In this document: positions 1 through 11,093 of the stretch, in pieces
Layout of the letters: each line of letters opens with the position of its first letter
Position numbering within the stretch: the first letter of the stretch is position 1
DNA from: Galeopsis tetrahit
Taxonomy: Eukaryota; Streptophyta; Magnoliopsida; Lamiales; Lamiaceae
Reading direction: 5' to 3'
Assembly (NCBI GenBank): GCA_963675135.1
Contig: OY776123.1
Span: forward strand, 7,442,501 to 7,506,500
Length of the DNA stretch: 64,000 nt
The notes under the pieces: generated by a model
Databases searched by the model: none
Told to the model about the DNA's origin: nothing
What the model saw: the letters and a program-made list of their open reading frames with translations, nothing else
Made by a program: the position numbers and the translations under genes

Positions 1-396
1 GCATGAGAAATTTTTAACCTTAGGAGAAATTTAACGGCTCAAAACTCTTTCTCCGTTAGTCAATGACAGATTAACTAACAGAGTGATCAATTTTGATAGA
101 ATATAATAATTGGGTGATCAATTTTAATAGTGACTAAATGTGGGTGACCAAATATGAAAAAAGGTAAAACTGGGTGACCAAAATTGATATTTTCCCTATT
201 TTAAATGACATAATTTTTGTGAGAATTTAAAATCTTCTCAATTTTAACTAAAAAAAAAAATTAAAACCTAAATATTTAAAATCTATAGTTTAAATCCCTC
301 CATCTAGTGAAAGCCTAAAAAACTTATGCGCACCACCCATACAATTAACTAATACAATTTTTACTCAAGTTTGATCTATTTATAAAAAAACTATAC
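1..396. other. AT-rich intergenic; possible transposon end
   Basis: No gene is seen. Positions about 60-197 hold repeated phrases of the kind GGGTGACCAAA/GGGTGATCAA and finish in TATTTTCCCT, which looks like one end of a non-autonomous transposon whose other end would lie left of the window. The rest is plain AT-rich sequence. Confidence 0.3.
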
Positions 397-628
397 TACT
401 TCCTCCTTTCATAAAATGTAATCTCATCTATCTTATATTATTGGTCTACAAAATATATTAAAAAAATAATCACTTTATTCACACTGAATCTCTACAAAAC
501 CCTTACTTTATTTAATTATTTTATCAACATTTTCCATAAAATATGCATCCCACTCATATATTACACATTTTTTCTTAATTTGTGAGTTGTTTTTTATGTA
601 TAATCACATTTGTGAGATAGAGAAAGTA
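397..628. mobile_element. Stowaway-like MITE (degenerate)
   Basis: The left end reads TACTTCCTCCTTTCATAAAA and the right end reads GAGATAGAGAAAGTA, an imperfect inverted repeat of the TACTCCCTCCGT type with TA at both outer edges. It is AT-rich, about 230 bp and has no coding potential. The match is weaker than in the other Stowaway copies of this window. Confidence 0.45.
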
Positions 629-1688
629 ATATTTTTCTTGGAGACTTTTATGTTATGGTTCGAGAAATAAAAAATATAAAGAATCCAATTTTGTTCAATA
701 TTGTTTAGTTAAAATTACATGTACCACTAACACATATGGTATAACCGATGCATCAAAATGTTACTCTTGAAACAAAAGAACTCGAGGATGCACTTGTATG
801 TCCAAAAGAATAGGAGGATACATTTAATAAATTAACTATTGTGTGTTTTGTTAATTAATAGTACTAGAAGAGTAATTAAATTAATCGACGAGATTACCAA
901 AGAAGCATGAGCATATATTTATGTAATAAACGGGAGGATGTCATATATGTCATGCATCGGCAAATTAAATTAAAGTAGGAGATGATGTGTAGTAATTATA
1001 AGCAAGCAAAAGTTTTTTTTTTTTTTTAAGTCTAGTAACCAATATTTCCACCGTCCATTTGCGGGAGTCCGTTTAAAGTCAAATTTTTACTCTTTGTATG
1101 GACTGACCCCATAAAATTTGTTTGCACCTCTAGAGGGTTTGAATTACCTGAGGTTAGAGGGAGAGCACATTCTTACAAAGGGTAATTACTAGTAGCTAGG
1201 TTGATGCATGGTGCAGTAATTAAAAATGATGAACTGATCAGATTGCTAGGGTTTAATGCAGTGTGCAGAGACATTGAATGTGACGCGGTTTAGGAGGGGC
1301 AGAAAACAGTGGATAGAGGGAGGGTGACTTTCGCTATAGGGTGCATGCCATGGTGCTGTGTGTGTGTAGTAAATGCTGCTGCTGCTACTGTCATCTCATT
1401 ATTTTGACTAGCCCTTTCTCTCTTTATTTGTTTTTTCTACCTCTCCTCGATCTTTTTCAATTATATATATTTGTGACTTTGTGTTATGTTAGATCTATAT
1501 ATATATGGTTAATTTGGCCATCAAATAAGTTACACCACCATTCTCTCAGCTCCATATATACCTAGCTATTTCCAACAACATAACTGACCATCCATCTACA
1601 ACTACAAACAAACAAGTTTATAAATCGAGGCCAGGAGATATTTTTTCTAAAATATCAAACTAGCTAGTAAAGTAGGAGTGGATTGAAT
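629..1688 (+). promoter_or_regulatory. Upstream region of the MYB gene
   Basis: This is the 5' flank of the MYB gene. No other gene is visible. AT-rich TATA-like stretches lie at about 1494-1506 and 1553-1560, and a leader of roughly 100 nt or more without an ATG in good context would precede the start at 1689. A small open frame from 1341 begins at a GTG and has no recognisable domain, so it is not called. The transcription start is not determined. Confidence 0.4.
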
Positions 1689-2714
1689 ATGGGAAGGGCT
1701 CCTTGTTGTGATAAAGTAGGAGTGAAGAAAGGGCCATGGACTCCTGAAGAAGACATTATCTTGGTTTCATATGTTCAACTAAATGGCCCTGGCAATTGGA
1801 GAGCTGTTCCTGCTACCACAGGTAATTTTATTTCATTTCATTGATTTAATTAATTAATTAATTAATATACAATTATATATATTAATTGTTGGTGGTGGGG
1901 AATGGCAGGACTGAGGAGATGTAGCAAGAGTTGCAGACTTAGGTGGACTAATTACCTCCGACCCGGGATTAAGAGGGGAACCTTCACCAATCAAGAAGAA
2001 AAAACCATTATTCAGCTACAAGCCCTTTTGGGCAACAAGTATGTATATACTCCAATATCGATCTCTACTATTTTATTTATTATATATTAATAACGAATTG
2101 AATGAATTAGATGGGCTGCCATAGCTTCATACCTCCCTGAAAGAACCGACAATGACATCAAAAACTATTGGAACACTCATCTCAAGAAGAAGCTTACCAA
2201 GTTCCAAAATGATGCTGAAGCTACTACTCAATTATCTAAACCGCACTCTATTTCAAGAGCTGGCCAATGGGAGAGGCGCCTTCAAGATGATATCACCACA
2301 GCCAAACAGGCCCTTCACGATGCCCTATCCCCCACCTCTAAAATGCACCTCCAGCCTGCAGCTTATGCTTCCAGCACTGAAAATATTTCAAGATTGCTCA
2401 AAGATTGGGTCAAAAATACACCTAAAAAATTATCATCTTCGTCCTCAAACAAAACAAGTACTATTGATTTGTCGGAAGCATTCGAGTCCTTGTTTGGATT
2501 TGATCAGAATTATTCCAATTCTGAAGATGATGATCAGGATCAGTTTTCAAGATCCACTTCTCCCACCCACCTCCTTGTTGATCAAATTAAATCCGAGCCC
2601 ACTACTGCAGTTGATGACTCTTTATCTCCACTTGATAATTGGCACTTCGATGCTGAAATCAAGGATTATTTCACTAATTTATCTTTTGTTGATAATCCTC
2701 ATGAATTCTTTTAA
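1689..2714 (+). CDS. R2R3-MYB transcription factor, subgroup 1 (MYB60/30/94/96-like)
   Basis: Three exons, 1689-1821, 1909-2038 and 2111-2714, join with GT-AG introns (87 and 72 bp) into a 288-residue protein. It opens with MGRAPCCDKVGVKKGPWTPE, typical of R2R3-MYBs. R2 (about residues 14-61) and R3 (about 67-112) are complete, including RCSKSCRLRWTNYLRPGIKR and the R3 end RTDNDIKNYWNTHLKKKL. Both intron positions (within a Gly codon and a Lys codon) match the common R2R3-MYB pattern. The C-terminal region holds GQWERRLQDD followed by AKQAL, then YASSTENISRLLKDWVK, which point to subgroup 1; family members act in guard-cell, cuticular wax and stress responses. The tail is Ser/Asp-rich and likely activating. 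The exact orthologue is not settled, and MYB60-like is my best guess. The gene looks intact. Confidence 0.93.
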
Positions 2715-3505
2715 TTATATATATATGGATTATTATTTATTTATATATATAGTTTTGGTCCTAAGTTCTAACATTAATTAAGCATTTTAATTTTTTCCCT
2801 TGCATCATTTTTTTTTGTCCAATGTGTATGGACTAAGAGATTGACATCTCTCACCTGTTAGTTACTTGCAGCTAGCTGTACTGATCAAATTAAATGATGA
2901 GTCTGAAACTATATTGTATTTTTTTTTTTTTTTAATTATTTGATCAATGATGTGTTTAAATCAAGGAACTTCAAGTGTAAATGTCTTAATATGAGTTGAT
3001 TTAATTAAGCTTATTACTGTATTTAAAATTCAGTCATTTGATATGGATTTTTGAGAACTATGAGAAGAAATTCGATCAAATTTATTTATCAACAAATTCA
3101 TTTTTGCAGCGCGAACACTGGCCAAAACAACCACTAGCCAAACTCTATCTACTGAAATTCATACATTCTAACAACTAATTCGTCAATATATGTATTAATG
3201 CTAGAGGATTAATATAACGCTTATGTATATACCATCTACAAATTAATGTTAAACGGGCAAGCTCTAATCCATTAGGGTATGAGGGTGCGGACAACAAACT
3301 AATGGGTCAAACCTACGTGCCATCATCTATCTTTTTATCATCTTGAATACGGTATATCTCCCTTTCAAAAAATAAAAATAAAAATACGGTATATCTCTAT
3401 CTTAAGGGAGCTCTTGTGTATAAGGAATTTGAGTACCTCTTGTACTGCCTTATTTTAGTCTTAGTTTCTTGACTCTTCAATTAGAAAAAAAAAAAAAATA
3501 CTTTA
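2715..3505. other. MYB 3' flank and intergenic
   Basis: Holds the 3' untranslated region and probable polyadenylation region of the MYB gene (AT-rich, T-run near 2920-2932), then intergenic sequence without a gene. A short repeat of the phrase ACGGTATATCTC occurs at 3350-3397. Confidence 0.4.
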
Positions 3506-4053
3506 TACTCCTTCCGTTTCATAAAACTTGTCGCATTTGATCTTAAATTTTGTTTAAAAAAGTTTATCGTTTTTCCTATTTTTATCAATAATCACTACAA
3601 AAAAACTGTGAAATACCGACGGAATTTTACCGACAGATTACAAAAGTCAACCGATTTACCGACGGATATTCCGTCGGCAATCACAAAAAAAAAAAAAGAT
3701 TACCGACGGAAATTTCCGTCTCTAACCACAAAATAAAAAAAAATATATTAAAAATATTAAAAAAATAAGAAAAATATTAAAAAATTAAAAAAATTATGAT
3801 TACCGACGGAAATTTCCGTCTCTAACCACAAAATAAAAAAAAATATTAAAAAAATTAAAAATTTGTGAAAAAATTAAATTATTAATTAAAGAAGAAAATT
3901 TTTTAGTTAGAAATTTATGATTGATTAAAATATAAAATTTGTTAATTAAATTTGAAACATGTCTATTAAATTATAAAATTGTTGATTAAGTTAATTAGGA
4001 AATTATTGATTAAATTATAAAATTTTATATTAAATTAAGAAAATTAGATTAAA

Positions 4054-4954
4054 CGGTATAGAGCCCACCAATTGTGCCCACCAGTTTTGCCCACCGCCTA
4101 TGTGGCATTACCACGTCAATAAATTCTTATTTATATTTAATTTAAACTTAATCTAATATCAATATTTTATTTTTTTATCCATATCAATATTTTAAAAAAT
4201 CTTTTTTTATATTTAATTTAATATTATCTCTATCAAATTACGCTAACTAACGCCATAAATCTTTTCTCAAATCTTTCCATCACCATTAATTTTTTCTCAA
4301 ATCTTATATGTGGCGTGAGTTTAATGTAATATTAATATATTATCAAATCTTAATTGAATCTTAGGGTTTACGGTTTTAGGGTTTAGGATTTTAGGGGTTT
4401 AGGGTTTAGGGGGTTTAGGGTTTAGGGTTTTAGGGGTTTAGGGTTTAGGGGTTTTAGGGTTTAGGGTTTTAGGGTTTATGAGTTTAGAGGTTTAGAGTTA
4501 TGTAAATTAATGTAGTCATTTTTACGGAAATGATATAGATATAAGATGGTGATAGAAAAGATTTAAGAAAAGATTAATGGGTTAGTTACGCATAAAATAA
4601 AATATTGATATAAGATTTGAGAAAAAATTAATGGTGATGGAAAGATTTGAGAAAAGATTTATGGCGTTAGTTACGCATAAAATAAAATATTGATATAAGA
4701 TTTGAGAAAAAATTAATGGTGATGGAAAGATTTGAAAAAAGATTTATGGCGTTAGTTAGCGTAATTTGATAGAGATAATATTAAATTAAATATAAAAAAA
4801 GATTTTTTAAAATATTGATATGGATAAAAAAATAAAATATTGATATTAGATTAAGTTTAAATTAAATATAAATAAGAATTTATTGACGTGGTAATGCCAC
4901 ATAGGCGGTGGGCAAAACTGGTGGGCACAATTGGTGGGCTCTATATCATTTCCG
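4054..4954. mobile_element. Nested MULE-like foldback element in CACTA A
   Basis: Long inverted repeats begin near TATAGAGCCCACCAATTG on the left and end with the matching CAATTGGTGGGCTCTATA on the right; the arms extend for more than 100 bp. The identical direct repeat TTAGATTAAA flanks it (4044-4053, 4955-4964), consistent with a 9-10 bp MULE duplication. The left end seems to have lost a few bases relative to the right. It has no coding capacity. Confidence 0.72.
4361..4484 (+). repeat. Telomere-like TTTAGGG tract
   Basis: Degenerate tandem TTTAGGG units with variants such as TTTTAGGG form the centre of the nested foldback element. A second block at about 4555-4760 repeats an ~85-bp AT-rich unit roughly twice. 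The tract is interstitial and inside a transposon, so it is not evidence of a chromosome end. Confidence 0.8.
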
Positions 4955-5829
4955 TTAGATTAAATTAGGAAATTTTATATTAAATTAGAAAATTATTGAT
5001 CAAATTAGAAAATTTTATATTAAATTAGAAAATTATTGATTAAATTAGAAATTTTTATGTTATATTGTTTGGACATAATTTCTTTAGTGTTTATATCCAT
5101 TTAGTTTATATGATAATTAAGTCTTTGTGAATTAATAAATAAAATAATTATAAAAAATAAAAAAATAAAACTACATTTACAATTTATAAATTTAAAAAAA
5201 ATTACAATAATTAAAAGCCACAAATTTAGTAATTAATATAAGTGTAATCATATTTAATCAAAAAAAAAAAAAAAATTATACATGTGAATTTTAGAATTTT
5301 AATTAAAACCAAAAAATTACATTTATAATTTATAAATTAAAAAGTTAATATTACAATAATTATAAGTCACAAATTTAGTGATTAATATAAGTGAAAGAAT
5401 GTTAATTATTAAAGGAATTTGTTGTTTAACTTGTTTTGAATAAAAATATGATGCATGCATACATTAAATTATTAATATACTATTTGAAAATAAGATTCAC
5501 ACATATACAATAGTTATATAGTTATAAGTCACAAATATAGTGATTAATATAAGTAAAAGAATGTTCAATTATTAAATGAATTTGTTTTAAAAAAAAAAGA
5601 GTAAAACATGTATAATAATATGAACTATTTAGAATTTTAATCAAAACACAAAAAATAAACAAATTAGATTTACTATATATAAATTTAAAAAATTAAATTT
5701 AAATTAGTTATAAATCACAAATTTAGTTATAATAATATAGAAAGAAATTAATTTTGTGAATTGTTTAAAAAAAATTGGGTCGAAAATGAGTACATATACA
5801 ATTAATATTACAATTATTAACGAAAAACA

Positions 5830-5890
5830 GACTTGTCCGAGTGGCGGGCGCTCCTCACTATGCGCCCACACACCCGGGTTTGAGTCCAAT
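5830..5890 (+). other. tRNA-like stretch inside CACTA A
   Basis: Contains an A-box-like TGTCCGAGTGG (5834-5844), as in Ser/Leu tRNAs, and a B-box-like GGGTTTGAGTCC (5876-5887), about 32 bp apart. A full cloverleaf is not evident, so this is a tRNA-derived or SINE-like remnant, not a tRNA gene. It lies about 280 bp from the right end of the element. Confidence 0.45.
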
Positions 5891-6426
5891 GCATGCCGCT
5901 TAAAATCTGCAATTAAATTCGGGCCCTCGCGGGCCTTGTTGGGTGTGGGCCGGGCTGGGTCAGCCCGTTGGCCTGGGCCCAGGTTAAATTTTTTTTTAAA
6001 AATTTTGTTTTAGTAATACCGACGGAATGAAAAATTCCGTCGGTAAGACTTACCGACGAGGTTGGCACCGACGGAATTTTTTCGTCGGTATTTCCGTCGG
6101 AAAACACTGTTACCGACCGAATTTCCGTCTCTATTTCCGTCGGTAAAATAACTCTTTTTTGTAGTGAATCTTTCCGAACTACCCCTATTAACATCTATTT
6201 TAAAAAATATATATTAGTGATAGAAATGTTAAAGGAAGAGTGGAAAATTAATGTGAAAAGAGAGAGAGATGAAAAAGAGAAGAAAAATAGAAAAACTAAT
6301 GAGTGGTAAATGTGTCAAAAAAATATGTTCCTTAATTTTATATAAAATGAGAAATGCAATAAACTTTATGAAAAAGAGAGAGTACATACTTACTTTAATT
6401 CCTATTTTATATTACACGTTTTACAT

Positions 6427-6591
6427 GAAGGTCTTGTTTGATAGCTAAAACTGATTATGTTGAAATTATGATGATATCTAAACTTACAATTTTTTTAAAG
6501 TATAATCTACCATTAACCATATATATCAAAAGATCTATAAGGGATTGAGATGAAGTTAATCTACCCATAATTTTAGCTATCAAACAAGTTG
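6427..6591. repeat. Short foldback MITE
   Basis: CTTGTTTGATAGCTAAAA at the left matches TTTTAGCTATCAAACAAG at the right as an 18-bp perfect inverted repeat around a ~130-bp AT-rich centre. The superfamily is not assigned because no clear target duplication was found. Confidence 0.6.
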
Positions 6592-8644
6592 AATAATTTA
6601 GATCAGTTTTATTTTGGATAAACTGATTATGTTAAATAGTCATGATTTTTTTTCTTCTGAAAAATCAATTGTAACCCTCGAATAAACAACTCTTAAAATC
6701 TCTCAATTTCTCTCACCCTCCCAAGGGCCTTACCATTTGATTGTATTGAAGCCCAATGAATTGAAATTTTTTCCTGTTGATTCAAGTCATTTAAGAAAAG
6801 CGGATCATTTATAATGTTGTGTATCTACACTCTTTCCTATTCAAAGATCAGTCGTGTTTTGATCGATGAATGTGATTTTTTTAATTATAAATTTGTGTGA
6901 TAGAAATAGTTGTAAAATAATATTATTATCCCATAGTATACTAATATGTCATAAAGTACTGTTCATCAATTTTATGATCAAAGTGCAACAATTAGGTAGA
7001 TTTTTTTTAAAAATAAATAAATAATGATTTGAGCCCGGATGAGAACAAGGGTATTTCAGTTCATATATGGCGTTATTGTGGGACATAATTGGTACAATTG
7101 AAAATTTTTATTATACAGTAGTAATAAATTGAAAATGAATTAACATGCACGATGTTTCCAATCAAGGACTCAAGAAGCATTAAACACGCACATTGTTTCA
7201 TATGGAAACGATAATGAAACATTTGACATCGGAAGAAAATTTAAATTGGGTATCTTACATTAGTATGAGGTTGTTAGGATGGATTTATCTATCTTTGTGT
7301 TGCGATATAAAAAATATTTGCTGAATATGTTACTGTATAAAAATATATTCAATAAATTCATCTACATGGTATCGGACTTGCAATTGAATCTAATTATAAG
7401 TTTAAAAAATCAAACAAATTACCGTACACGTGAAATATGTCTAGCTAATTAATTTAGATGGTTTTTTAAATTAGCGAGTTTAGATGCATTTCAAGTGAGA
7501 TTGAGAACGTCTCATATATACTTTATTCGTTTTCCACTAATTTGTTTATTATTATTATTTGTTATAATTAATATTGTAAAATCGTAATTACAATATCACT
7601 TTGGTATAATAAAATTAATTAGTGAATGTATGTGGAAATGCAGGATTTGCTTTTAAATGCAACATGTGAAGTGTTTAAAATCATATCATTTGGTCCGTAA
7701 AGTCACGAAATCAAAACACTTTGATCCATAACTTTATCAACCGGTACCACATTATCACACTTAATTTCCATACCAATTAAATACACACATCAACTAAATC
7801 AACCAACTCATACTGATAAAGACACTTACCCCTAAATATTTCTTATATTAATTAATAACTCACTCCTATATCATCAAAAAAAAAAAAAAATTTATTCTTA
7901 TTCTAGATAAGTTTCTTTAAGAAAAGAAAAAAGTCAGTTTCTGCACTACACTTTAAGTCCATTCACTCACCAAATCCGTTGCATTTACCTTAAATAAGAA
8001 CAATATAAGATATAATATCATTATAATTTAATAAAATTCAAAGGCATGTGCTAATCTTCAAAGGAGTCAAACTGTGTTTTGGAAAAGATTGTGGAACGAA
8101 TTAAGTTTTTAAAATTTATTCTTTCTTTGTTTATCGTCTAAAAGCTTTGTTCAGATGGATATTGTGCAAGGAATTCGTGTACCTTTGTACTCAGTTTATA
8201 ATTTTTTATACAATTTTATGACGACTTAAAAATAATAATAAATGGATATTCAAAGTACACACATATATATATACACACACTCTATATTGTACTAATAGTT
8301 AATTTATCATCAAGAGCATCGAATTGATCAACCTATCTAAAATTGTGAAAGGAGTGAAAATTTAGTCGTGGAAAGGGTTATGGGATCATTTTCCGTTTTT
8401 ATTGTTCTTTTCATGATTGATGTAACTATCCTTTGGATTGTTTTCTAGATGCACTCAAGTAATTTGTTTTGGTTGTAAAATTGTGCATTCATTTGGTTTA
8501 AGTACCTTGTACTCATATTTATAAAATTTTCGACCTTTTTTCTTTTTAAAAGAAAAAAACAAACAAATACTATTATAAGGCAATGTGGTCATGACGGAAA
8601 CGATTGGTAAGTTTTAGAGTTTCAAACACTAAGATTTTAGGTAA
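6592..8644. other. AT-rich intergenic
   Basis: No gene, tRNA or full transposon recognised. Only short, low-complexity AT-rich sequence and small poly-A/poly-T runs are seen. Confidence 0.4.
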
Positions 8645-8884
8645 AGTCTAGTATGCACTCGAGTGCATGTTGTGCACCCTAGTCTAAAGAAAAATGTATG
8701 TTATTAAACTGAAAAGTACAACACAATATTACTAAAAAGTGTAAGTCACTATGACTAAAAATATTATTATACAGTTTAATAATTGAAAAGTGCAACACCA
8801 TTTATCAAAAAGTGTAAGTTAGTAAAACTGAAAAGTGCAACATGGACTAGGGTGCACAACATGCACTCGAGTCCATAACAGACC
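8645..8884. mobile_element. MITE family G, copy 1
   Basis: The ends read GTCTAGTATGCACTCGAGTG and, inverted, CACTCGAGTCCATAACAGAC. The arms extend inward through GTGCACCCTAGTC and AAAAGTGCAACA, giving a near-complete hairpin of ~240 bp. A second copy of the same family lies at 28987-29224. The target duplication was not resolved. Confidence 0.8.
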
Positions 8885-9995
8885 AACCCAAGATTTTATA
8901 TCTTATAAAAATTCTAATTTTGAAGATAATAATATAAAATAATATGTACGGATTTGTGACTATCTATTTCTTTATCTTCAAAGTTTGAGAATATCTTCTT
9001 TTGGTTCTCTAGATTGAATAAGTTACAAAATACTCCATCAACCCTCTATACTATACTACAAAGTTGTAGGTCAAACCATTCCACCAATTTTTGTGGTAAA
9101 AATATGTCGCTAGACTTTGGTATCACAAATCAAGAGGAATCAAAAGATTAACGAAAATTTTGTAACTCATTTTTTTTAATAAAAATATGTTTACTTTTTT
9201 TTTTCACCCCTTGTATACATTTTTGCTAGTGTTTGAATTTTTTAGTTTACAAGAGTATAAGTGATATTCAAGATAAATTGAGACTATGTCCAAAAGAGGG
9301 TGGTGAGATAATTGTTACGTAAAATGTTGAAAGATACTTGAGAGAAATGAATATGTATATACACGTGTACATAGAGGATAATTATGATCACATGGTTTGG
9401 GACCGTAGGGGCTACAATGGAAGTGAGCCAATCGCATTCGATGTCTGTGCTTACAGGGCATGTACATCGTTGTACACAGACACATGCATGTGCCACTGCA
9501 CCCTACCTCTTATTCTAATCCCACCGCATTCATCTAACAATACTCCATCCATAACCCCATATTGATTAGTTTTGAGAAATACAGAATAATAAGTAGATGT
9601 ATTATAGTTGATATGATTAAGAGAAGAATATAATTATTACAAGTGTTAAATAATGTTCCACATCGAATAAAAATTGAAGAATCATGAGATATAAAATGGT
9701 AAACTAGTATTTCCATTGATATAACCTTATGAGCACTTTTGGAAAATTTATAAGGAAATCCTTACCTTGTGAATATATATGTGTTTTTATTTTATTTTTA
9801 AATTTGAGGCGAGGCCCAGATCGATATTTTAAGTTTTTTGCAGGTCACGATCCATATCCAATGTGGGCTGCCTTCCCAAATTAATATGGGCTTCTTTGGC
9901 TAAAGGCCTTATATTTTAGTATTGAAACCCAAAATCATGATGAAATTTGAACGACTCTATGCACTACACGTGATCTACAGTGAAACATTTTGTTA
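8885..9995. other. Intergenic
   Basis: No gene is supported. Two short open frames on opposite strands around 9284-9565 overlap each other and lack domains; they look spurious. A stretch at about 9805-9920 is less AT-rich (GGCGAGGCCCAGATCG, ATGTGGGCTGCC) and may be old transposon sequence. Confidence 0.35.
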
Positions 9996-11093
9996 GGGTC
10001 GGACTATTTACACCTCCATTTCAGTTTAGAACACTCCCCCGATTGATGCACACCCTCTAAAATATGTTAGGGTGGATGCACCCTCACTTAAATTGTCTTA
10101 AATAACATTTTATCTAAAAAAACCATTTACTAAACACACACCCCCTCCAACCCCAATTTCTCTATTTCTCTTTTCCCTTTCACCTTCCCCACCCTTCCCT
10201 TCCATTTCATCCGCTGCCTGTGGCAGCTCCACCTCCCACCGCCCCGACCTGCCGCCTGCCACCACCCTCTCCTGCCCCACCTCACTGGTGCCCCATCGCA
10301 GCCATCTCCCGTCGCTCTCCCCTTCTCTGTTAAAAAAAAAAAACAGAAACAGCGTCGCGGCCGCGGCCGCCTTCCACCACCCTTCTCTTCTTTTTTTCCC
10401 GTCGCCCCCACCCCCATCAACACCCTCGCCGCCGACGGCCACCCACCCAATACGCCACCGTTGGCCTCCCCGCGCAAGACGCCGCCCTCCCACACCCGAT
10501 CCGACGGCGGCAGCTCCACCGGTGACCTCCCAGGTTTGATTTTTTTTATATTTCGACCACTTTAGGTCGACTAAAATACACTCTCGTCGACAACAGTGTG
10601 TCGACGAGTGTATTTTGGTCGACCTAAAGTTTTCGAAATTTTTCAAATTTTTTTTATTTTTTTTCGACCAACAAGTGTCGACGAGAGTTTATATGGTCGA
10701 CATTACATTGTCGATTTTTTTAAGAATTTTTTTTTCGACCAAATTTAGGTCGATCATATACACTCTTGTCGACAAACCAGTGTCGACGAGAGTGAATATG
10801 GTCGACACTAGTTTGTCGAATTTTTTAAAAAAAAAATTAAAATTTTTCTAAGTTTTGATTTTTTTTTTTGTTTGTTTGTGGTGATATTTTGTTGTTTGTT
10901 TTTTAGTGGTGGTGGTGGCGGCAGCGTGGTGGCTGAGTAAAACTTAGGTTTAGGGTTTAAAGTTGAAGGAAGGGTGCATTTAGTAGTGTAATATGACTTA
11001 AAGGGTATTTTTAACTTTTTACATTATTATTATATTATTAAACTGATAGGAGGAATGTTCTAAATCGAAATGGAGGTGTAAATAGTCAGACCC
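9996..11093. mobile_element. hAT-like non-autonomous element D with GC-rich core
   Basis: Terminal inverted repeats of ~45 bp: GGGTCGGACTATTTACACCT on the left, AGGTGTAAATAGTCAGACCC on the right. Flanks TTTTGTTA and TTTTCTTA match at 7 of 8 bases, suggesting an 8-bp duplication. The interior changes abruptly from AT-rich to a GC-rich block (about 10195-10530) rich in CCGCC/CACC repeats, then to hairpin repeats. Open frames in the GC-rich block are low-complexity (Pro/Ala or Gly/Arg) and overlap on both strands, so none is called. Confidence 0.7.
10551..10830. repeat. GTCGAC hairpin repeat array
   Basis: Inverted and direct copies of a unit built from GGTCGAC, ATACACTC and GTCGACGAGAGT recur about every 60-130 bp. 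The first pair (10565-10625) forms a near-perfect hairpin of ~25-bp arms around an ~8-nt loop. It lies inside element D and has no coding role. Confidence 0.75.

Larger units (their letters stand above)
3593..6166. mobile_element. Non-autonomous CACTA (En/Spm) transposon A
   Basis: The element begins CACTACAAAAAAACTG and ends TTTTTTGTAGTG, and is flanked by a perfect 3-bp target duplication AAT (3590-3592 and 6167-6169). Subterminal copies of CCGACGGAA/TTCCGTCGG lie in the first ~220 bp and the last ~160 bp, as expected for transposase-binding repeats. Its 2.57 kb interior has no transposase; it holds AT-rich filler, a nested foldback element and a tRNA-like stretch. Mobilisation would need a transposase from elsewhere. 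Confidence 0.93.
3506..6384. mobile_element. Stowaway MITE split by a CACTA insertion
   Basis: The left arm (3506-3592) begins TACTCCTTCCGTTTCATAAA and contains TTGTCGCATTT; the right arm (6167-6384) ends with AAATGCAATAAACTTTATGA and AGAGAGAGTA, its inverted counterpart. Without the inserted CACTA element the MITE would be about 300 bp with TA edges. The continuity of the two arms across the insertion supports the CACTA boundaries. Confidence 0.75.

Noticed and set aside
1341..1565. 74-codon frame upstream of the MYB gene
   Set aside because: It begins at GTG, is Leu/Cys-rich low-complexity sequence and has no domain; more likely promoter sequence.
2152..2781. 209-codon open frame overlapping MYB exon 3
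   Set aside because: It is an out-of-frame shadow; the spliced MYB frame has clear conserved R3 and C-terminal motifs.
4361..4484. Chromosome end or telomere fusion point
   Set aside because: The tract is degenerate and lies within the arms of a bounded foldback transposon.
10110..10646. 178-codon minus-strand open frame rich in Gly/Arg
   Set aside because: It overlaps other long frames on both strands in a GC-rich, low-complexity block inside a transposon, and no domain is recognisable.
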